Source: Streptomyces sporangiiformans (GTDB lineage Bacteria; Actinomycetota; Actinomycetes; Streptomycetales; Streptomycetaceae). Taken from it: a stretch of 59,595 nucleotides of DNA. Position numbers and translations under genes: made by a program. The DNA lies in contig NZ_VCHX02000349.1 of NCBI RefSeq assembly GCF_005768555.2, forward strand, positions 1 through 59,595. The letters are read 5' to 3'. The notes beneath the pieces are model-generated. The model was not told where the DNA came from. It saw nothing but the letters and a program-made list of their open reading frames with translations, and did not search any database. How positions within the stretch are numbered: the stretch's first letter is position 1; each line of letters opens with the position of its first letter. This document shows, piece after piece, positions 1-8,108 of the stretch.

Positions 1-392
1 CCCCGCCCGGCGACGTCCCCGCCCCCGGCCACCCCCCAGCGCCGCACTCCCGCAGCCCCACCGCAGTCCCAGAAGCCCCAACGCCCTGGGCCGCGCACGA
101 TCCCGGGCCCCCCGCCCCACACCGGCCCCACGTCCACGGACGTATGTGCCCTGGGCCGAAAGTACGGCGGCTGGAGGCCGGACAGCCCTGAGGCGCTCAT
201 CTGCGAGGACGCCCAGAGCCGTTGATCCCCACGGCCGGGTTCGCCACCCCGGCCCGTGGTCCCTTCCGCGCGGGTCCACGGGCCGGGACCCGTACAGGAC
301 CTCCGGGCCATGCGGCTCCCCGTGCAGCCACCCACGGGCCGGCCACGGGCCGTGGGACTCTCGTGCGGGCCCGCGGGCCGTGGCCGGCCTCT
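1..392. other. Leading intergenic stretch with CCACGGGCCG repeats
   Basis: I see no supportable gene here. The open frames read in Arg/Pro/Gly-rich protein without family signature and look like by-products of very high GC. The decamer CCACGGGCCG occurs perfectly at 276-285, 332-341 and 343-352, and inverted at 250-259, so the stretch next to the 3' end of the first gene is rich in potential secondary structure. The function is unknown; transcription termination for the leftward gene is one possibility. Confidence 0.5.
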
Positions 393-929
393 TCACCGGT
401 CCGGGGCGGAGCCCGTCGACTCGCTCGGCGGTGCTTCGTTCAGTCTCAGCTCCAGCCGCCCGATCGCCGCCCGGACCCCGTCGCCGTAGCCGTCGTCGGT
501 CAGGGCGCCCACCGCGCCGCGGGCCTGGAGCAGGTGGTTGCGGGCGGCGTCGGTGCGGCCGAGTTTGTCGTAGTCGGCGGCGAGGTTCAGATGCAGCGAC
601 GGGTACAAGGCGCGGAGCGCGAGCGACTGGCCCTGGTGGAGCTCGGTGCGTTCCTCGGCTGCCGACAGAGCGCGCAGGTCCCACGCGAGTTCGTCCGAGG
701 GGTCGTCCTGCGTGTCGGCCATGTAGTGCGCGAGCGTGCACCGGTGCAGCGGGGCGCCGTCGTCGCCGATCTCCGACCACAGGTCCAGGAAGCGGCCCCG
801 GGCCTCCTCGCGGTCACCGCCGTGGAGGAGCATGACGGCCTGACCGATCCTGGTCATCACGGCGTCCGCCGCCTGTTCCTGTCGCTCCGCCACCGAGTCC
901 TCCGCGCTCGTCCCGCCGACCGTTCCCAC
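393..929 (-). CDS. Tetratricopeptide-like repeat protein
   Basis: A soluble 178-residue helical protein of a kind common in Streptomyces. Two helix-turn-helix-like TPR segments are visible: one near residues 25-50, rich in Ala/Leu/Glu (LLHGGDREEARGRF), and one near 110-140 (LHLNLAADYDKLGRTDAARNH). TPR folds mediate protein-protein contacts; no catalytic motif is seen. The chosen start is a GTG at 929, because the helix pattern appears to run upstream of the internal ATG at 857. That ATG, giving 154 residues, is a real alternative. The gene stands alone. Partner and role cannot be read from the sequence. Confidence 0.75.
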   Translation of the reverse strand: MGTVGGTSAEDSVAERQEQAADAVMTRIGQAVMLLHGGDREEARGRFLDLWSEIGDDGAPLHRCTLAHYMADTQDDPSDELAWDLRALSAAEERTELHQGQSLALRALYPSLHLNLAADYDKLGRTDAARNHLLQARGAVGALTDDGYGDGVRAAIGRLELRLNEAPPSESTGSAPDR

Positions 930-1106
930 CCGTTCTCGACGCTAACGGCAGGCACTGACAATCCCGGTCAGGCGGCTCCGTACACCGCTGGGCCAGGCCG
1001 GTGACGGGCCACCCGGCCCGGAACCACCGAGCCGGGCGGGGACGTGTCCACGCTCGCGTTCACGGTCGCTTTCGCGGACGCGTCCACGCTCGCCTTCGCG
1101 CTCGCG

Positions 1107-1790
1107 TCAGCCCAGATTCGGGATCCGCCAGTCGATCGGGGCGTGGCCCTGCCGGGCGATCGCCTCGTTGATCTGCGTGAACGGACGCGAGCCGAAGAAC
1201 TTCTTGGCGGAGAGCGGTGAGGGGTGTGCGCCCTTGACCACGGCGTGCCGTCCCTCGTCGATCAGCGGGAGCTTCTTCTGGGCGTAGTTGCCCCACAGCA
1301 CGAACACCGCCGGGTCGGGCCGGGCGGCCACCGCCCGGATCACCGCGTCCGTCACCTTCTCCCAGCCCTTGCCCTTGTGCGAGTTGGCCTCACCGGCCCG
1401 GACCGTCAGCACCGCGTTGAGCAGCAGGACGCCCTGTTCGGCCCACGGCATCAGATAGCCGTTGTCCGGCACGGGGTGGCCGAGCTCGTCCTGCATCTCC
1501 TTGTAGATGTTGCGCAGCGACGGCGGGGTCTTCACACCTGGGCGGACCGAGAAGCACAGGCCATGGCCCTGGCCTTCGCCGTGGTACGGGTCCTGCCCGA
1601 GGATCAGGACCTTCACCCGCTCGTACGGCGTCGCGTCGAGCGCGGCGAAGACCTCCTCGCGCGGAGGGTATACGGGACCCTGCTCTCGCTCCTGCTCGAC
1701 GAACTCGGTGAGCTCCTTGAAGTAGGGCTTCTGCAGCTCTTCGCCCAGAACGCCGCGCCAGGACTCGGGCAGCATGGCGGTGTCGGTCAC
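1107..1790 (-). CDS. ung: Uracil-DNA glycosylase, family 1
   Basis: Removes uracil from DNA, arising from cytosine deamination or dUTP incorporation, by hydrolysing the N-glycosidic bond; it is the first step of base-excision repair in the cytoplasm. The protein is 227 residues, the normal family length. The water-activating loop GQDPYH is at about residues 64-69 with its catalytic Asp, and the DNA-intercalation loop HPSPLS is near residue 190. The intervening LLLNAVLTVR and FVLWGNYAQKK segments are also typical. The ATG start gives a full family N-terminus. High-GC genomes with heavy deamination load commonly carry more than one ung copy. Neighbours are unrelated, so it is probably transcribed alone. 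Confidence 0.96.
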   Translation of the reverse strand: MTDTAMLPESWRGVLGEELQKPYFKELTEFVEQEREQGPVYPPREEVFAALDATPYERVKVLILGQDPYHGEGQGHGLCFSVRPGVKTPPSLRNIYKEMQDELGHPVPDNGYLMPWAEQGVLLLNAVLTVRAGEANSHKGKGWEKVTDAVIRAVAARPDPAVFVLWGNYAQKKLPLIDEGRHAVVKGAHPSPLSAKKFFGSRPFTQINEAIARQGHAPIDWRIPNLG

Positions 1791-1921
1791 GTGAACTTCC
1801 TCCGGTGTGCGCTCACTTCACGGCCGCAGAGCGCGCGGCCATGGGCGGCCGCGCTAGGCGCGGCCGCCGTCAGGGCACAGAACCTACAGGCGACCACTGA
1901 CAGACCGGCCCGAGGGCAGGG

Positions 1922-3499
1922 TTACCAGCTGGTCTTCCAGTACAGCTCCCACATTGTCATCATCGTCGCCGGGTCGATGGAGTTCTCGGCACCGGCGATC
2001 TCCTCGTTCGCGGCCACGTGCGACTTGCCCTGCCACAGCGGCAGCAGCCGGGCGTCGTCCACGAAGATCTGCTGAGCCTCCTCGAAATCCTTGGACACAG
2101 CCCCGCGGTCGCTCTGCTGGCGCGAGTCGGGCAGCAGCTTGTCCGTGATCTCGGGTGCGTCGTACGGGGTGCCGAGCGCGTTCTGCTTGCCCACGAAGGG
2201 TGCGATGAAGTTGTCGGCGTCGGGGAAGTCGGGGTTCCAGCCGCGCCCGAACACCGGGTACTCGCCCTTCTGGTAGCCCGGCGCGTACTTCTTCCAGGGG
2301 CGGCTCTTGAGCTTGACGGTGAACAGGTCGGAGGCCTCGAGCTGGCGCTTCAGCTCCTCGAAGGCCGGCTTGGTCTGGGAGCCGTAGCGGTCGGTGGTGT
2401 ACCAGAGGGTGAGCGGGACGCGTTCGGTGATGCCCGCTTTCTCGAGGATCTCCTTGGCCTTGCCCGCGCTGGGCTGTCCGAAGGTGTCGAAGAAGCCCGT
2501 GGTGTGGCCGACGAGCCCCTTGGGGATCATGGAGTACAGCGGCTCGACGGTGTCCTTGTAGACGTTGTGGGCGAGTGCCCCGCGGTCGATGACCTGGGCG
2601 ACCGCCCTGCGGACCGCGGGGTTCCTGGACCACGAGTACTTGGGATTGAACACCAGGTAGCTGATCTCGGTGGTGGGGCTCTCGACGAGCTGGAGCTTCT
2701 GCTCTTCTTCGTGGCCCTGGATGTCCACGACGTCCGAGGCGCTGAGACCGCGGTAGATGACGTCGATCTGCTTGTCCCTGAGGGCCTTGACCAGCTTGGA
2801 CGAGTCATGGAAGTAGCGGATGGTGACCGCGCTGTTCTTGCGGTCCGCGAGGCCCTTGTACTTGCTGTTGCGGACGAGCTTCGCCTGTTTGCCGTCCTCG
2901 TAGGACTCCAGGTTGTACGGCCCCGAGCCGCTGATCTTGCCGTCCGTGCGGAGCGCGTCCGCGGGGTACTCCTCGGGGTCCACGATCGACATGGCGGGGG
3001 TGGACAGGACAAAGGGGAAGGTGGCGTCGGGCTGGTTGAGGTGGAAGACGATCTCACGGTCGTTCTTCACCTGCACCCGGGAGAGACTGCCCAGCAGACC
3101 CGCGGGGCCGCCGTTGACGTTGATCTTCTTGATCCGGTCGATGGAGTACTTGACGGCCTGCGCGTCCAGCGTGTGTCCGTCGGAGAACTGCAGGCCCTCG
3201 CGCAGCTTGCAGCTGTACACCTCGCTCGTGCTGTCCGTGAACTCGCAGCTCTCGGCGGCGTCGGGCTCGGGCACGGACGCGCCGGCGGGGAAGTTCAGCA
3301 GGGTCTGGTGGACATTGCGGAACAACTCCCACGAGCTGTCCCAGGAGGCCGCCGGATCCAGTGTGCTGGGCGCGCTGGTCGTTCCCACGACGATCGGTGC
3401 CCCGTCGTCGGAGGAGCCGGAGAAGAGACCGCATCCGGCGACCAGGGCTATGGACGTGATCGCCCCCAGCTGACGCAGGTATCTGTCCCGCTTGAACAC
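1922..3499 (-). CDS. ABC transporter family-5 solute-binding lipoprotein
   Basis: Extracellular lipoprotein that captures peptides or similar solutes for an ABC importer. The start is placed at the GTG at 3499, 8 nt after GAGGA; a longer in-frame reading to 3595 lacks a ribosome site and would bury the signal peptide. The 525-residue product starts with a basic stretch and a lipobox (ALVAGC, lipidated Cys near residue 23). It then shows SBP_bac_5 hallmarks: APSTLDPAASWD near residue 45, KLREGLQFSDG near 100, and VRRAVAQVIDR near 300. No permease or ATPase gene adjoins it, so it is an orphan binding protein that must borrow a transporter or act otherwise. The substrate is unknown. Confidence 0.9.
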   Translation of the reverse strand: MFKRDRYLRQLGAITSIALVAGCGLFSGSSDDGAPIVVGTTSAPSTLDPAASWDSSWELFRNVHQTLLNFPAGASVPEPDAAESCEFTDSTSEVYSCKLREGLQFSDGHTLDAQAVKYSIDRIKKINVNGGPAGLLGSLSRVQVKNDREIVFHLNQPDATFPFVLSTPAMSIVDPEEYPADALRTDGKISGSGPYNLESYEDGKQAKLVRNSKYKGLADRKNSAVTIRYFHDSSKLVKALRDKQIDVIYRGLSASDVVDIQGHEEEQKLQLVESPTTEISYLVFNPKYSWSRNPAVRRAVAQVIDRGALAHNVYKDTVEPLYSMIPKGLVGHTTGFFDTFGQPSAGKAKEILEKAGITERVPLTLWYTTDRYGSQTKPAFEELKRQLEASDLFTVKLKSRPWKKYAPGYQKGEYPVFGRGWNPDFPDADNFIAPFVGKQNALGTPYDAPEITDKLLPDSRQQSDRGAVSKDFEEAQQIFVDDARLLPLWQGKSHVAANEEIAGAENSIDPATMMTMWELYWKTSW

Positions 3500-3595
3500 G
3501 CGCACGCTCCTCGATCGGCCATACCACAAGGGTGGCCAGACGATACCGCAGTGCCCCGCCGGTCGAACCAGAAAGGCCGGCGGGGCACTTGACAT

Positions 3596-3714
3596 GCAGC
3601 GATGTCTTCTGTGAGAAATTTTTCGTTTACGGGTTCTTTATTGGGAAACTGTGCGGAACTTTTCCCGAAGAATGCGAATTTTCGTCAGTCGAAGCCCGAT
3701 GACACGGACTCCGC
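3596..3714. other. Low-GC promoter gap upstream of the binding protein
   Basis: The gap between the leftward SDR operon and the leftward solute-binding gene is unusually AT-rich for this window, with runs such as GAAATTTTTCG and TTTATTGGG. It most likely holds the promoter of the solute-binding gene and the end of the SDR transcript. No clear -10/-35 pair can be assigned. Confidence 0.4.
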
Positions 3715-4473
3715 TCAGCCGACCCCGGCGTTGAGAAAAATCCCGCCGTCGACGACAAGCGTCTGCCCGGTGATCCAGTCCGACTGCTCCGAGGTGAGGA
3801 ACGCGGCGGCGCCCCCGATGTCCGACGGCACACCGAGCCGGCCGAGCGGGTAGGCCGCGGCCGCCTCCTCCTCGCGGCCCTCGTACAGAGCCTTGGCGAA
3901 CTGGGTCTTGACCACGGCCGGGGCGATCGCGTTGACCCGCACCTTGGGCGCGAACTCGTGCGCCAGCTGCACGGTCAGGTTGATCATGGCGGCCTTGCTG
4001 ATGCCGTACGCGGCGATGAAGGGCGAGGCCGAGACGCCGGCGACGGAGGAGATGTTGACGATCGCACCGCCGTTCTCGCTCTGCCAGGCCTTCCACGTCT
4101 GCTGGGCGAAGCCGAGCGCCGAGATGACGTTGGTCTCGAACACCTTGCGCGCGACATTGAGGTCCAGCTCGGCGATCGGCCCGAAGACCGGGTTCGTACC
4201 GGCGTTGTTGACCAGGAAGTCGACGCGGCCGAACGCCTCCATCGTGCGCTCGACGGCGGCGGCCTGGTGGGCCTCGTCGTGAGCCTTGCCCGCGACACCG
4301 ATGACGCGGTCGGCGCCGAGCTTCTCGACGGCTTCCTTCAGCGCTTCCTCGTTGCGGCCGGTGATGCACACACGGTCACCGCGGGCGACGAGCGCCTCGG
4401 CGGCCCCGTAGCCGATACCGCGGCTCGCGCCGGTGATGAGCGCGACCTTGCCCGAGAGTTCCACAGCGGTCAT
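3715..4473 (-). CDS. SDR family oxidoreductase
   Basis: NAD(P)-dependent short-chain dehydrogenase of 252 residues. The dinucleotide motif TGASRGIGYG lies at about residues 14-23, NNAG near 91, the catalytic Ser in VNISSVAG near 140, and the YGISK pair near 155-159. The C-terminus TLVVDGGIF is the family's usual subunit-contact tail. The ATG at 4473 follows GGGGGAAAGAGAC. It sits 16 bp downstream of the next SDR gene on the same strand, so the two are very likely co-transcribed. The substrate is not predictable; a 3-oxoacyl or secondary alcohol/ketone substrate is usual for such pairs. Confidence 0.92.
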   Translation of the reverse strand: MTAVELSGKVALITGASRGIGYGAAEALVARGDRVCITGRNEEALKEAVEKLGADRVIGVAGKAHDEAHQAAAVERTMEAFGRVDFLVNNAGTNPVFGPIAELDLNVARKVFETNVISALGFAQQTWKAWQSENGGAIVNISSVAGVSASPFIAAYGISKAAMINLTVQLAHEFAPKVRVNAIAPAVVKTQFAKALYEGREEEAAAAYPLGRLGVPSDIGGAAAFLTSEQSDWITGQTLVVDGGIFLNAGVG

Positions 4474-4489
4474 GTCTCTTTCCCCCGGC

Positions 4490-5251
4490 CTAGTTGAGGG
4501 GTCCACCGGCAACGTACAGCACCTGGCCGGAGACGAATCCGGCGTCGTCGCCCGTGAAGAAGGCGATCGCGCCCGCGACGTCGTCCGGCCTGCCGACACG
4601 CTGCACCGGGATCTGGGTCGCGGCCGCGGCCTGGAACTCCTCGAAGCCCATGCCGACCCGGTCCGCGGTGGCCTTGGTCATCTCGGTGACGATGAAGCCG
4701 GGCGCGACGGCGTTCGCGGTGACGCCGAACTTGCCGAGCTCGTGGGCGAGCGTCTTGGTGAAGCCCTGCAGACCGGCCTTGGCGGCGGAGTAGTTGACCT
4801 GGCCGCGGTTGCCGAGCGCCGAGGACGAGGAGAGGTTGACGACCCGGCCGAACTTGGCGTCCACCATGTACTTCTGGACGGCGCGCGTCATCAGGAAGGC
4901 GCCGCGCAGATGCACGTTCATGACCGTGTCCCAGTCGGAGGCGCTCATCTTGAAGAGGAGGTTGTCGCGGAGCACGCCCGCGTTGTTCACCAGGATCGTC
5001 GGCGCTCCGAGCTCCTCGGCGATCCGCGTCACGGCGGCCTCGACCTGGGCCTCGTCGGACACGTCGCAGCCGACCGCGATCGCCTTGCCGCCGGCGGAGG
5101 TGATCTTCTCCACGGTGTCCTTGCACGCGGCCTCGTCGAGATCGATCACCGCGACGGCCCGCCCCTCGGCGGCCAGTCGTACGGCGGTCGCGGCGCCGAT
5201 GCCACGCGCGGCACCCGTGACTACGGCGACGCGCTGCTCTGTGGTGGACAT
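4490..5251 (-). CDS. FabG-like 3-oxoacyl reductase (SDR)
   Basis: A 253-residue classical SDR close in pattern to 3-oxoacyl-ACP reductases. It has TGAARGIGAA near residue 12, the acidic residue VIDLDE after beta-2, NNAGVLRDNLLFKM near 90, VNLSSSS near 137, and the catalytic pair YSAAKAG near 154. NNAGVLRDNLL and NRGQVNYSAAK are typical of FabG rather than of sugar or steroid SDRs, but a housekeeping fatty-acid role is not shown because no fab genes adjoin. It is the first gene of a two-gene operon, 16 bp before the second SDR. A palindrome at 5305-5318 upstream could control both. Confidence 0.9.
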   Translation of the reverse strand: MSTTEQRVAVVTGAARGIGAATAVRLAAEGRAVAVIDLDEAACKDTVEKITSAGGKAIAVGCDVSDEAQVEAAVTRIAEELGAPTILVNNAGVLRDNLLFKMSASDWDTVMNVHLRGAFLMTRAVQKYMVDAKFGRVVNLSSSSALGNRGQVNYSAAKAGLQGFTKTLAHELGKFGVTANAVAPGFIVTEMTKATADRVGMGFEEFQAAAATQIPVQRVGRPDDVAGAIAFFTGDDAGFVSGQVLYVAGGPLN

Positions 5252-5304
5252 TGCTGGTTCTCCTCGCCCTTGAAAAGCCTGCGGCCCACGGTACGCCCTT
5301 CAGG

Positions 5305-5318
5305 TGAGCGACCGCTTA
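5305..5318. promoter_or_regulatory. TetR-type palindromic operator candidate
   Basis: TGAGCG-AC-CGCTTA is a near-perfect inverted repeat (one mismatch per arm of six) about 55 bp upstream of the FabG-like start. TAAGCG/CGCTTA arms resemble operators of TetR-family repressors of acyl-metabolism genes in actinobacteria. No tetR gene adjoins, so the regulator would act in trans. Confidence 0.35.
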
Positions 5319-5390
5319 GTACCCTCAGCAGACGTGACGCTAGAAGCCCTGGCACGCGGTGTCAACGGCACAACGCACAGGTGTGATCCA

Positions 5391-5774
5391 TCACCGCACC
5401 AGCAGGTCCAGAAGCCGCTCAACCTCGGCCGCGGGATCCGCGGTGAGTCCAGTGTGCACAGGACCCGGCTGGACGACCGTCGAGCGGGGCGCGATCAGCC
5501 AGCGGAAGCGCCGTCCGGCATCGTCGCGCGCCGCCTGACCCGCCGCCGCGCCGCCGATGCAGACGCCCTCGACGGCACGCAGCGCGGCCAGCACACCGGA
5601 CACGTCCGCCTCCGGGTCGAGCGCCCGGAGTTTGACCTCGTCGAGATGCGTACGCGCGGCCACGAAGGACTGCGCGCGGCAGTACACGAGCACGCCCGCG
5701 TTGAAGCACTCCCCCCGTTCGACGCGCGGCACCACGCGCAGCAGCGCGTACTCATAGACGTCACGCCCGCTCAC
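5391..5774 (-). CDS. DUF3037 domain protein
   Basis: A small 127-residue cytoplasmic protein recognised as DUF3037 by the N-terminal pattern YEYALLRVVPRVERGECFNA, FNAGVLVYC and FRWLIAPRSTVVQPGPVHTG. Its biochemical role is unknown. The start GTG at 5774 overlaps the stop of the upstream HipA-like gene by 4 bp (GTGA), which implies translational coupling. Genes of this family are recurrently found directly behind HipA-like kinases, so the two products probably act together, for example as substrate, inhibitor or subunit. That relation is inferred from the arrangement and not shown by the sequence. Confidence 0.85.
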   Translation of the reverse strand: MSGRDVYEYALLRVVPRVERGECFNAGVLVYCRAQSFVAARTHLDEVKLRALDPEADVSGVLAALRAVEGVCIGGAAAGQAARDDAGRRFRWLIAPRSTVVQPGPVHTGLTADPAAEVERLLDLLVR

Positions 5775-6592
5775 TCCGCCCCCTCCTCGCGGATCTCGCG
5801 GGTCCCTTGGATCTCGCGGGTCTGGTGAATCTCGCTGATCTCGCTGAGTTCGATGCGCTCGTGAATGGTGGCGGCACGCGCCAACAGCGGCCGCACATAC
5901 GCGCGCCGGAGTTCGTCGGCCGAGTCGAATCCCGGCTCGTCCGCCAGCCACGGTTCGGGGATCTCGGCGGTCACCTCGGCGAGCAGTTCCTCGGTGACCA
6001 GGGGCGCCAGCTCCGCGGCGGCGGAGTCGACGTCCGGGCCGAAGGGCGCGAGGGCGTGGTCGGAGGCGTCGTAGGGCCTGGCGGCGGAGGCCTGCGCGCC
6101 GGGCCAGTTGTGGTGCCAGATCATGGTGGCGCCGTGGTCGATGAGCCATAGATCGCCTTGCCGGACAAGCATGTTGGGGTTCCGCCACGATCGGTCGACA
6201 TTGTTGACCAGCGCGTCGAACCAGACGATCTTCCCGGCTTCTTCCGGGCTCACCCGATGCGCGAGGGCGTCGAAGCCGATCGCCCGTGAGAGGAAGTCCA
6301 TTCCGAAGTTCAGCCCACCGCTCGACTTGAGCAGCTCCTGCACTTCCTGGTCCGGTTCGCCGAGTCCGATGACCGGATCGAGCCCGATCGTGACCAGTCC
6401 GGGGACGCGCAGGCCCAGGCGGCGGGCGAGTTCACCGCAGACGACCTCCGCGATGAGGGTCTTCCGCCCCTGGCCGGCGCCGCTGAACTTCATGACGTAC
6501 ATTCCGAGATCGTCCGCTTCGACGAGCCCCGGCAGCGAGCCGCCCTCACGCAAAGGCGAGATGTAGCGGGTCGCGCTGACTTCCTTGAGCAT
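5771..6592 (-). CDS. HipA-like Ser/Thr kinase, short form
   Basis: A 273-residue protein of the compact HipA-like kinase family, lacking the N-terminal subdomain of classical HipA. The ATP-binding Lys is plausible in MYVMKFSGAGQG near residue 34. A catalytic loop is seen in NNVDRSWRNPNMLV (Asp and Asn) near 131-140, and a metal-binding Asp in LWLIDHGATMIWHHNW near 150. Classical HipA phosphorylates glutamyl-tRNA synthetase and causes persistence with its antitoxin HipB; no HipB-like HTH gene is present here. The C-terminal 25 residues are a low-complexity EIxEI/TREI repeat encoded by short tandem DNA repeats at about 5,795-5,855. It overlaps the DUF3037 gene by 4 bp. Confidence 0.87.
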   Translation of the reverse strand: MLKEVSATRYISPLREGGSLPGLVEADDLGMYVMKFSGAGQGRKTLIAEVVCGELARRLGLRVPGLVTIGLDPVIGLGEPDQEVQELLKSSGGLNFGMDFLSRAIGFDALAHRVSPEEAGKIVWFDALVNNVDRSWRNPNMLVRQGDLWLIDHGATMIWHHNWPGAQASAARPYDASDHALAPFGPDVDSAAAELAPLVTEELLAEVTAEIPEPWLADEPGFDSADELRRAYVRPLLARAATIHERIELSEISEIHQTREIQGTREIREEGAE

Positions 6593-6848
6593 CGCCCCAG
6601 GTTACTGGGACGTTCCCCGTTGGTTCCCCGATCACCCGCCGCACCGAGCGGCGAACCACCTGATCACACAGGATGGCGTGATAGACACCTGCTCCGGCTG
6701 GATCTCGTTTTCGTCAAGAAGTCACTGAACTACCGAACGACCTGAACCACGCGAACGAAGAACCCGTACCCCCTGTCGGATCAACTGGATCAACGCACGC
6801 ACGTTCGCACCTACGCGCATCTGCACATCTGTGGAAGGGACCGCCACT

Positions 6849-7325
6849 ATGTCCAGCGAATCGCTTCAGCCTGAACCGACGCTCTGTCGTCGCTCCCTCT
6901 TGGCGGCGCTCGGCGCGGCCGGTGTCGCCGCCACGCTGACCGCATGCGGGAGCTCCGACGACAGTTCCTCCGGCTCGTCCGGCTCGTCCGGTTCATCGGG
7001 CTCGTCGAGCTCATCCGGCTCCTCCGGCGGCTCCAGCGGCGAAGCGCTGGCCAAGACCAGCGACATTCCAGAGGGTGGCGGCAAGGTCTTCGCCGACAAG
7101 GGCGTGGTCGTCACGCAGCCGACGGCCGGCGAGTTCAAGGCCTACTCGACGGTGTGCCCGCACGCGAAGCAGCGCGTGAACAAGGTCGACAACGGCGTCA
7201 TCACCTGCCCCGCCCACGGCAGCCAGTTCAGCGCCACGGACGGCGGCGTCAAGAAGGGGCCCGCGACCAGTGGGCTGACCGAGGAGAAGATCATGGTCGA
7301 CGGGGACTCGATCATGCTCATGTGA
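6849..7325 (+). CDS. Rieske 2Fe-2S lipoprotein
   Basis: A 158-residue exported iron-sulfur protein. Residues 14-34 form a signal with a twin-arginine-like CRRSLLAALG start and a lipobox ending LTAC, so it is probably Tat-exported and lipid-anchored. A Ser/Gly-only linker follows (about residues 35-65). The cluster ligands are visible as C-P-H near residue 102 and C-P-A-H near 120, the standard CxH...CxxH Rieske pair. The ATG at 6849 follows GGAAGGGA by 8 nt. It likely passes electrons at the outer membrane face, but no oxidase or oxygenase partner adjoins. It ends convergently with the isochorismatase-like gene, with an 8-bp overlap. Confidence 0.93.
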   Translation: MSSESLQPEPTLCRRSLLAALGAAGVAATLTACGSSDDSSSGSSGSSGSSGSSSSSGSSGGSSGEALAKTSDIPEGGGKVFADKGVVVTQPTAGEFKAYSTVCPHAKQRVNKVDNGVITCPAHGSQFSATDGGVKKGPATSGLTEEKIMVDGDSIMLM

Positions 7326-7962
7326 TCCCGCGCGGACGCTTGAAACAGGCCAGCACCTCGTCGGTCGTCGTGACGGTGGCCACCAGGGCGAGCGTGTTAC
7401 GGACCATCGCGGGGGTGTAGTCGGAGGGCACCCCCGCGATGGCGTCCCTGGGTACGACGGCGGTGTAACCGCGGTTGACGGCGTCGAAGACGGCATTGGG
7501 GATGGCCACGTTGGCCGAGACGCCGGTCACGATCAGTGTGCGGCAACGCAGGTTGCGCAGCAGCGCGTCGACGTCGGTGCCGGCGATCGGCGACAGGCCG
7601 TGCAGGCGGCGCACCACGAGATCCTCGTCCGCGACCTCGATGGGCGGTGCGACGCGCACCGCCGAGGTCCCCGACAGTTGCTGCACCGGCAGCCGTTCGG
7701 CCGCGCGGAACAGCCGGGCATTGTGGTTGGCACCCCGCCCGTCGAGGCGCCGCTCGGCGACGGCGTGGATCACCTGGACTCCACTCTCGTGGGCCGCGGC
7801 GACCAGCCGGGCCACTCGGGCGAGCGCACCCGACGCCCTTGCCTCCTCGGCGAGTTCGGGCAGTGCGCTGTCCGGGCCTACGACGCCCTGCTGACACTCG
7901 ACGGTCAGCAGGACCGTGGTCGCGGGGTCGAGCAGTTCGCTGAGCTCTTCGTACGACGGCAT
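7318..7962 (-). CDS. Isochorismatase-like protein, catalytic residues replaced
   Basis: A 214-residue cysteine-hydrolase-fold protein (isochorismatase superfamily). Family landmarks are present: LLTVECQQGV at the first strand, VIHAVAERR, AGTDVDALLRNL, VTGVSANVAIPNAV, and a DAVNRGYTAVVPRDA helix-strand. The expected catalytic residues do not match: the first-strand Asp is Glu, the Lys before the SAFxGT-like loop appears to be Arg, and the nucleophilic Cys after TGV is Ala (NVAI). It may therefore be a binding protein or a non-hydrolytic relative. The ATG at 7962 follows GGGGGAGC. It is divergent from a flavin-binding gene, and a double operator lies between them. Confidence 0.85.
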   Translation of the reverse strand: MPSYEELSELLDPATTVLLTVECQQGVVGPDSALPELAEEARASGALARVARLVAAAHESGVQVIHAVAERRLDGRGANHNARLFRAAERLPVQQLSGTSAVRVAPPIEVADEDLVVRRLHGLSPIAGTDVDALLRNLRCRTLIVTGVSANVAIPNAVFDAVNRGYTAVVPRDAIAGVPSDYTPAMVRNTLALVATVTTTDEVLACFKRPRGIT

Positions 7963-8056
7963 GGCTCCCCCTGTCGCGGGTGTGCTGCGCACCTGGTCGG
8001 CGATGGCCGGCGAGCGTAGCCACCATTGCGCGGGGGTGGAAGGCTGGCCCATGCTC

Positions 8057-8098
8057 TTTCTGACGCCGAGTCAGAAAAGTCTGACGCCGAGTCGGAAA
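8057..8098. promoter_or_regulatory. Tandem 21-bp-spaced palindromic operators
   Basis: A perfect inverted repeat TTTCTGAC-GCCGA-GTCAGAAA occupies 8057-8077. A 19-bp near copy, with one base different (GTCGGA for GTCAGA), follows at 8080-8098. The copies are 21 bp apart, two helical turns, so two dimers would bind the same DNA face. The pair sits between the divergent isochorismatase-like and PNPOx-like genes and abuts the ribosome site of the latter. This is the layout expected for a repressor or redox regulator of both; the regulator is not identifiable. Confidence 0.6.
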
Positions 8099-8108
8099 GA
8101 GGCGACGT

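Noticed and set aside
222..1004. Rightward 260-residue open frame at the left edge
   Set aside because: Arg/Gly/Val-rich antisense of the TPR-like gene and GC-rich repeats.
2018..3592. 524-residue open frame opposite the solute-binding gene
   Set aside because: Shadow of the lipoprotein gene, lacking family motifs and ribosome site.
3500..3595. Upstream extension of the solute-binding lipoprotein
   Set aside because: It would put 32 residues before the signal peptide; the GTG at 3499 has the only good ribosome site.
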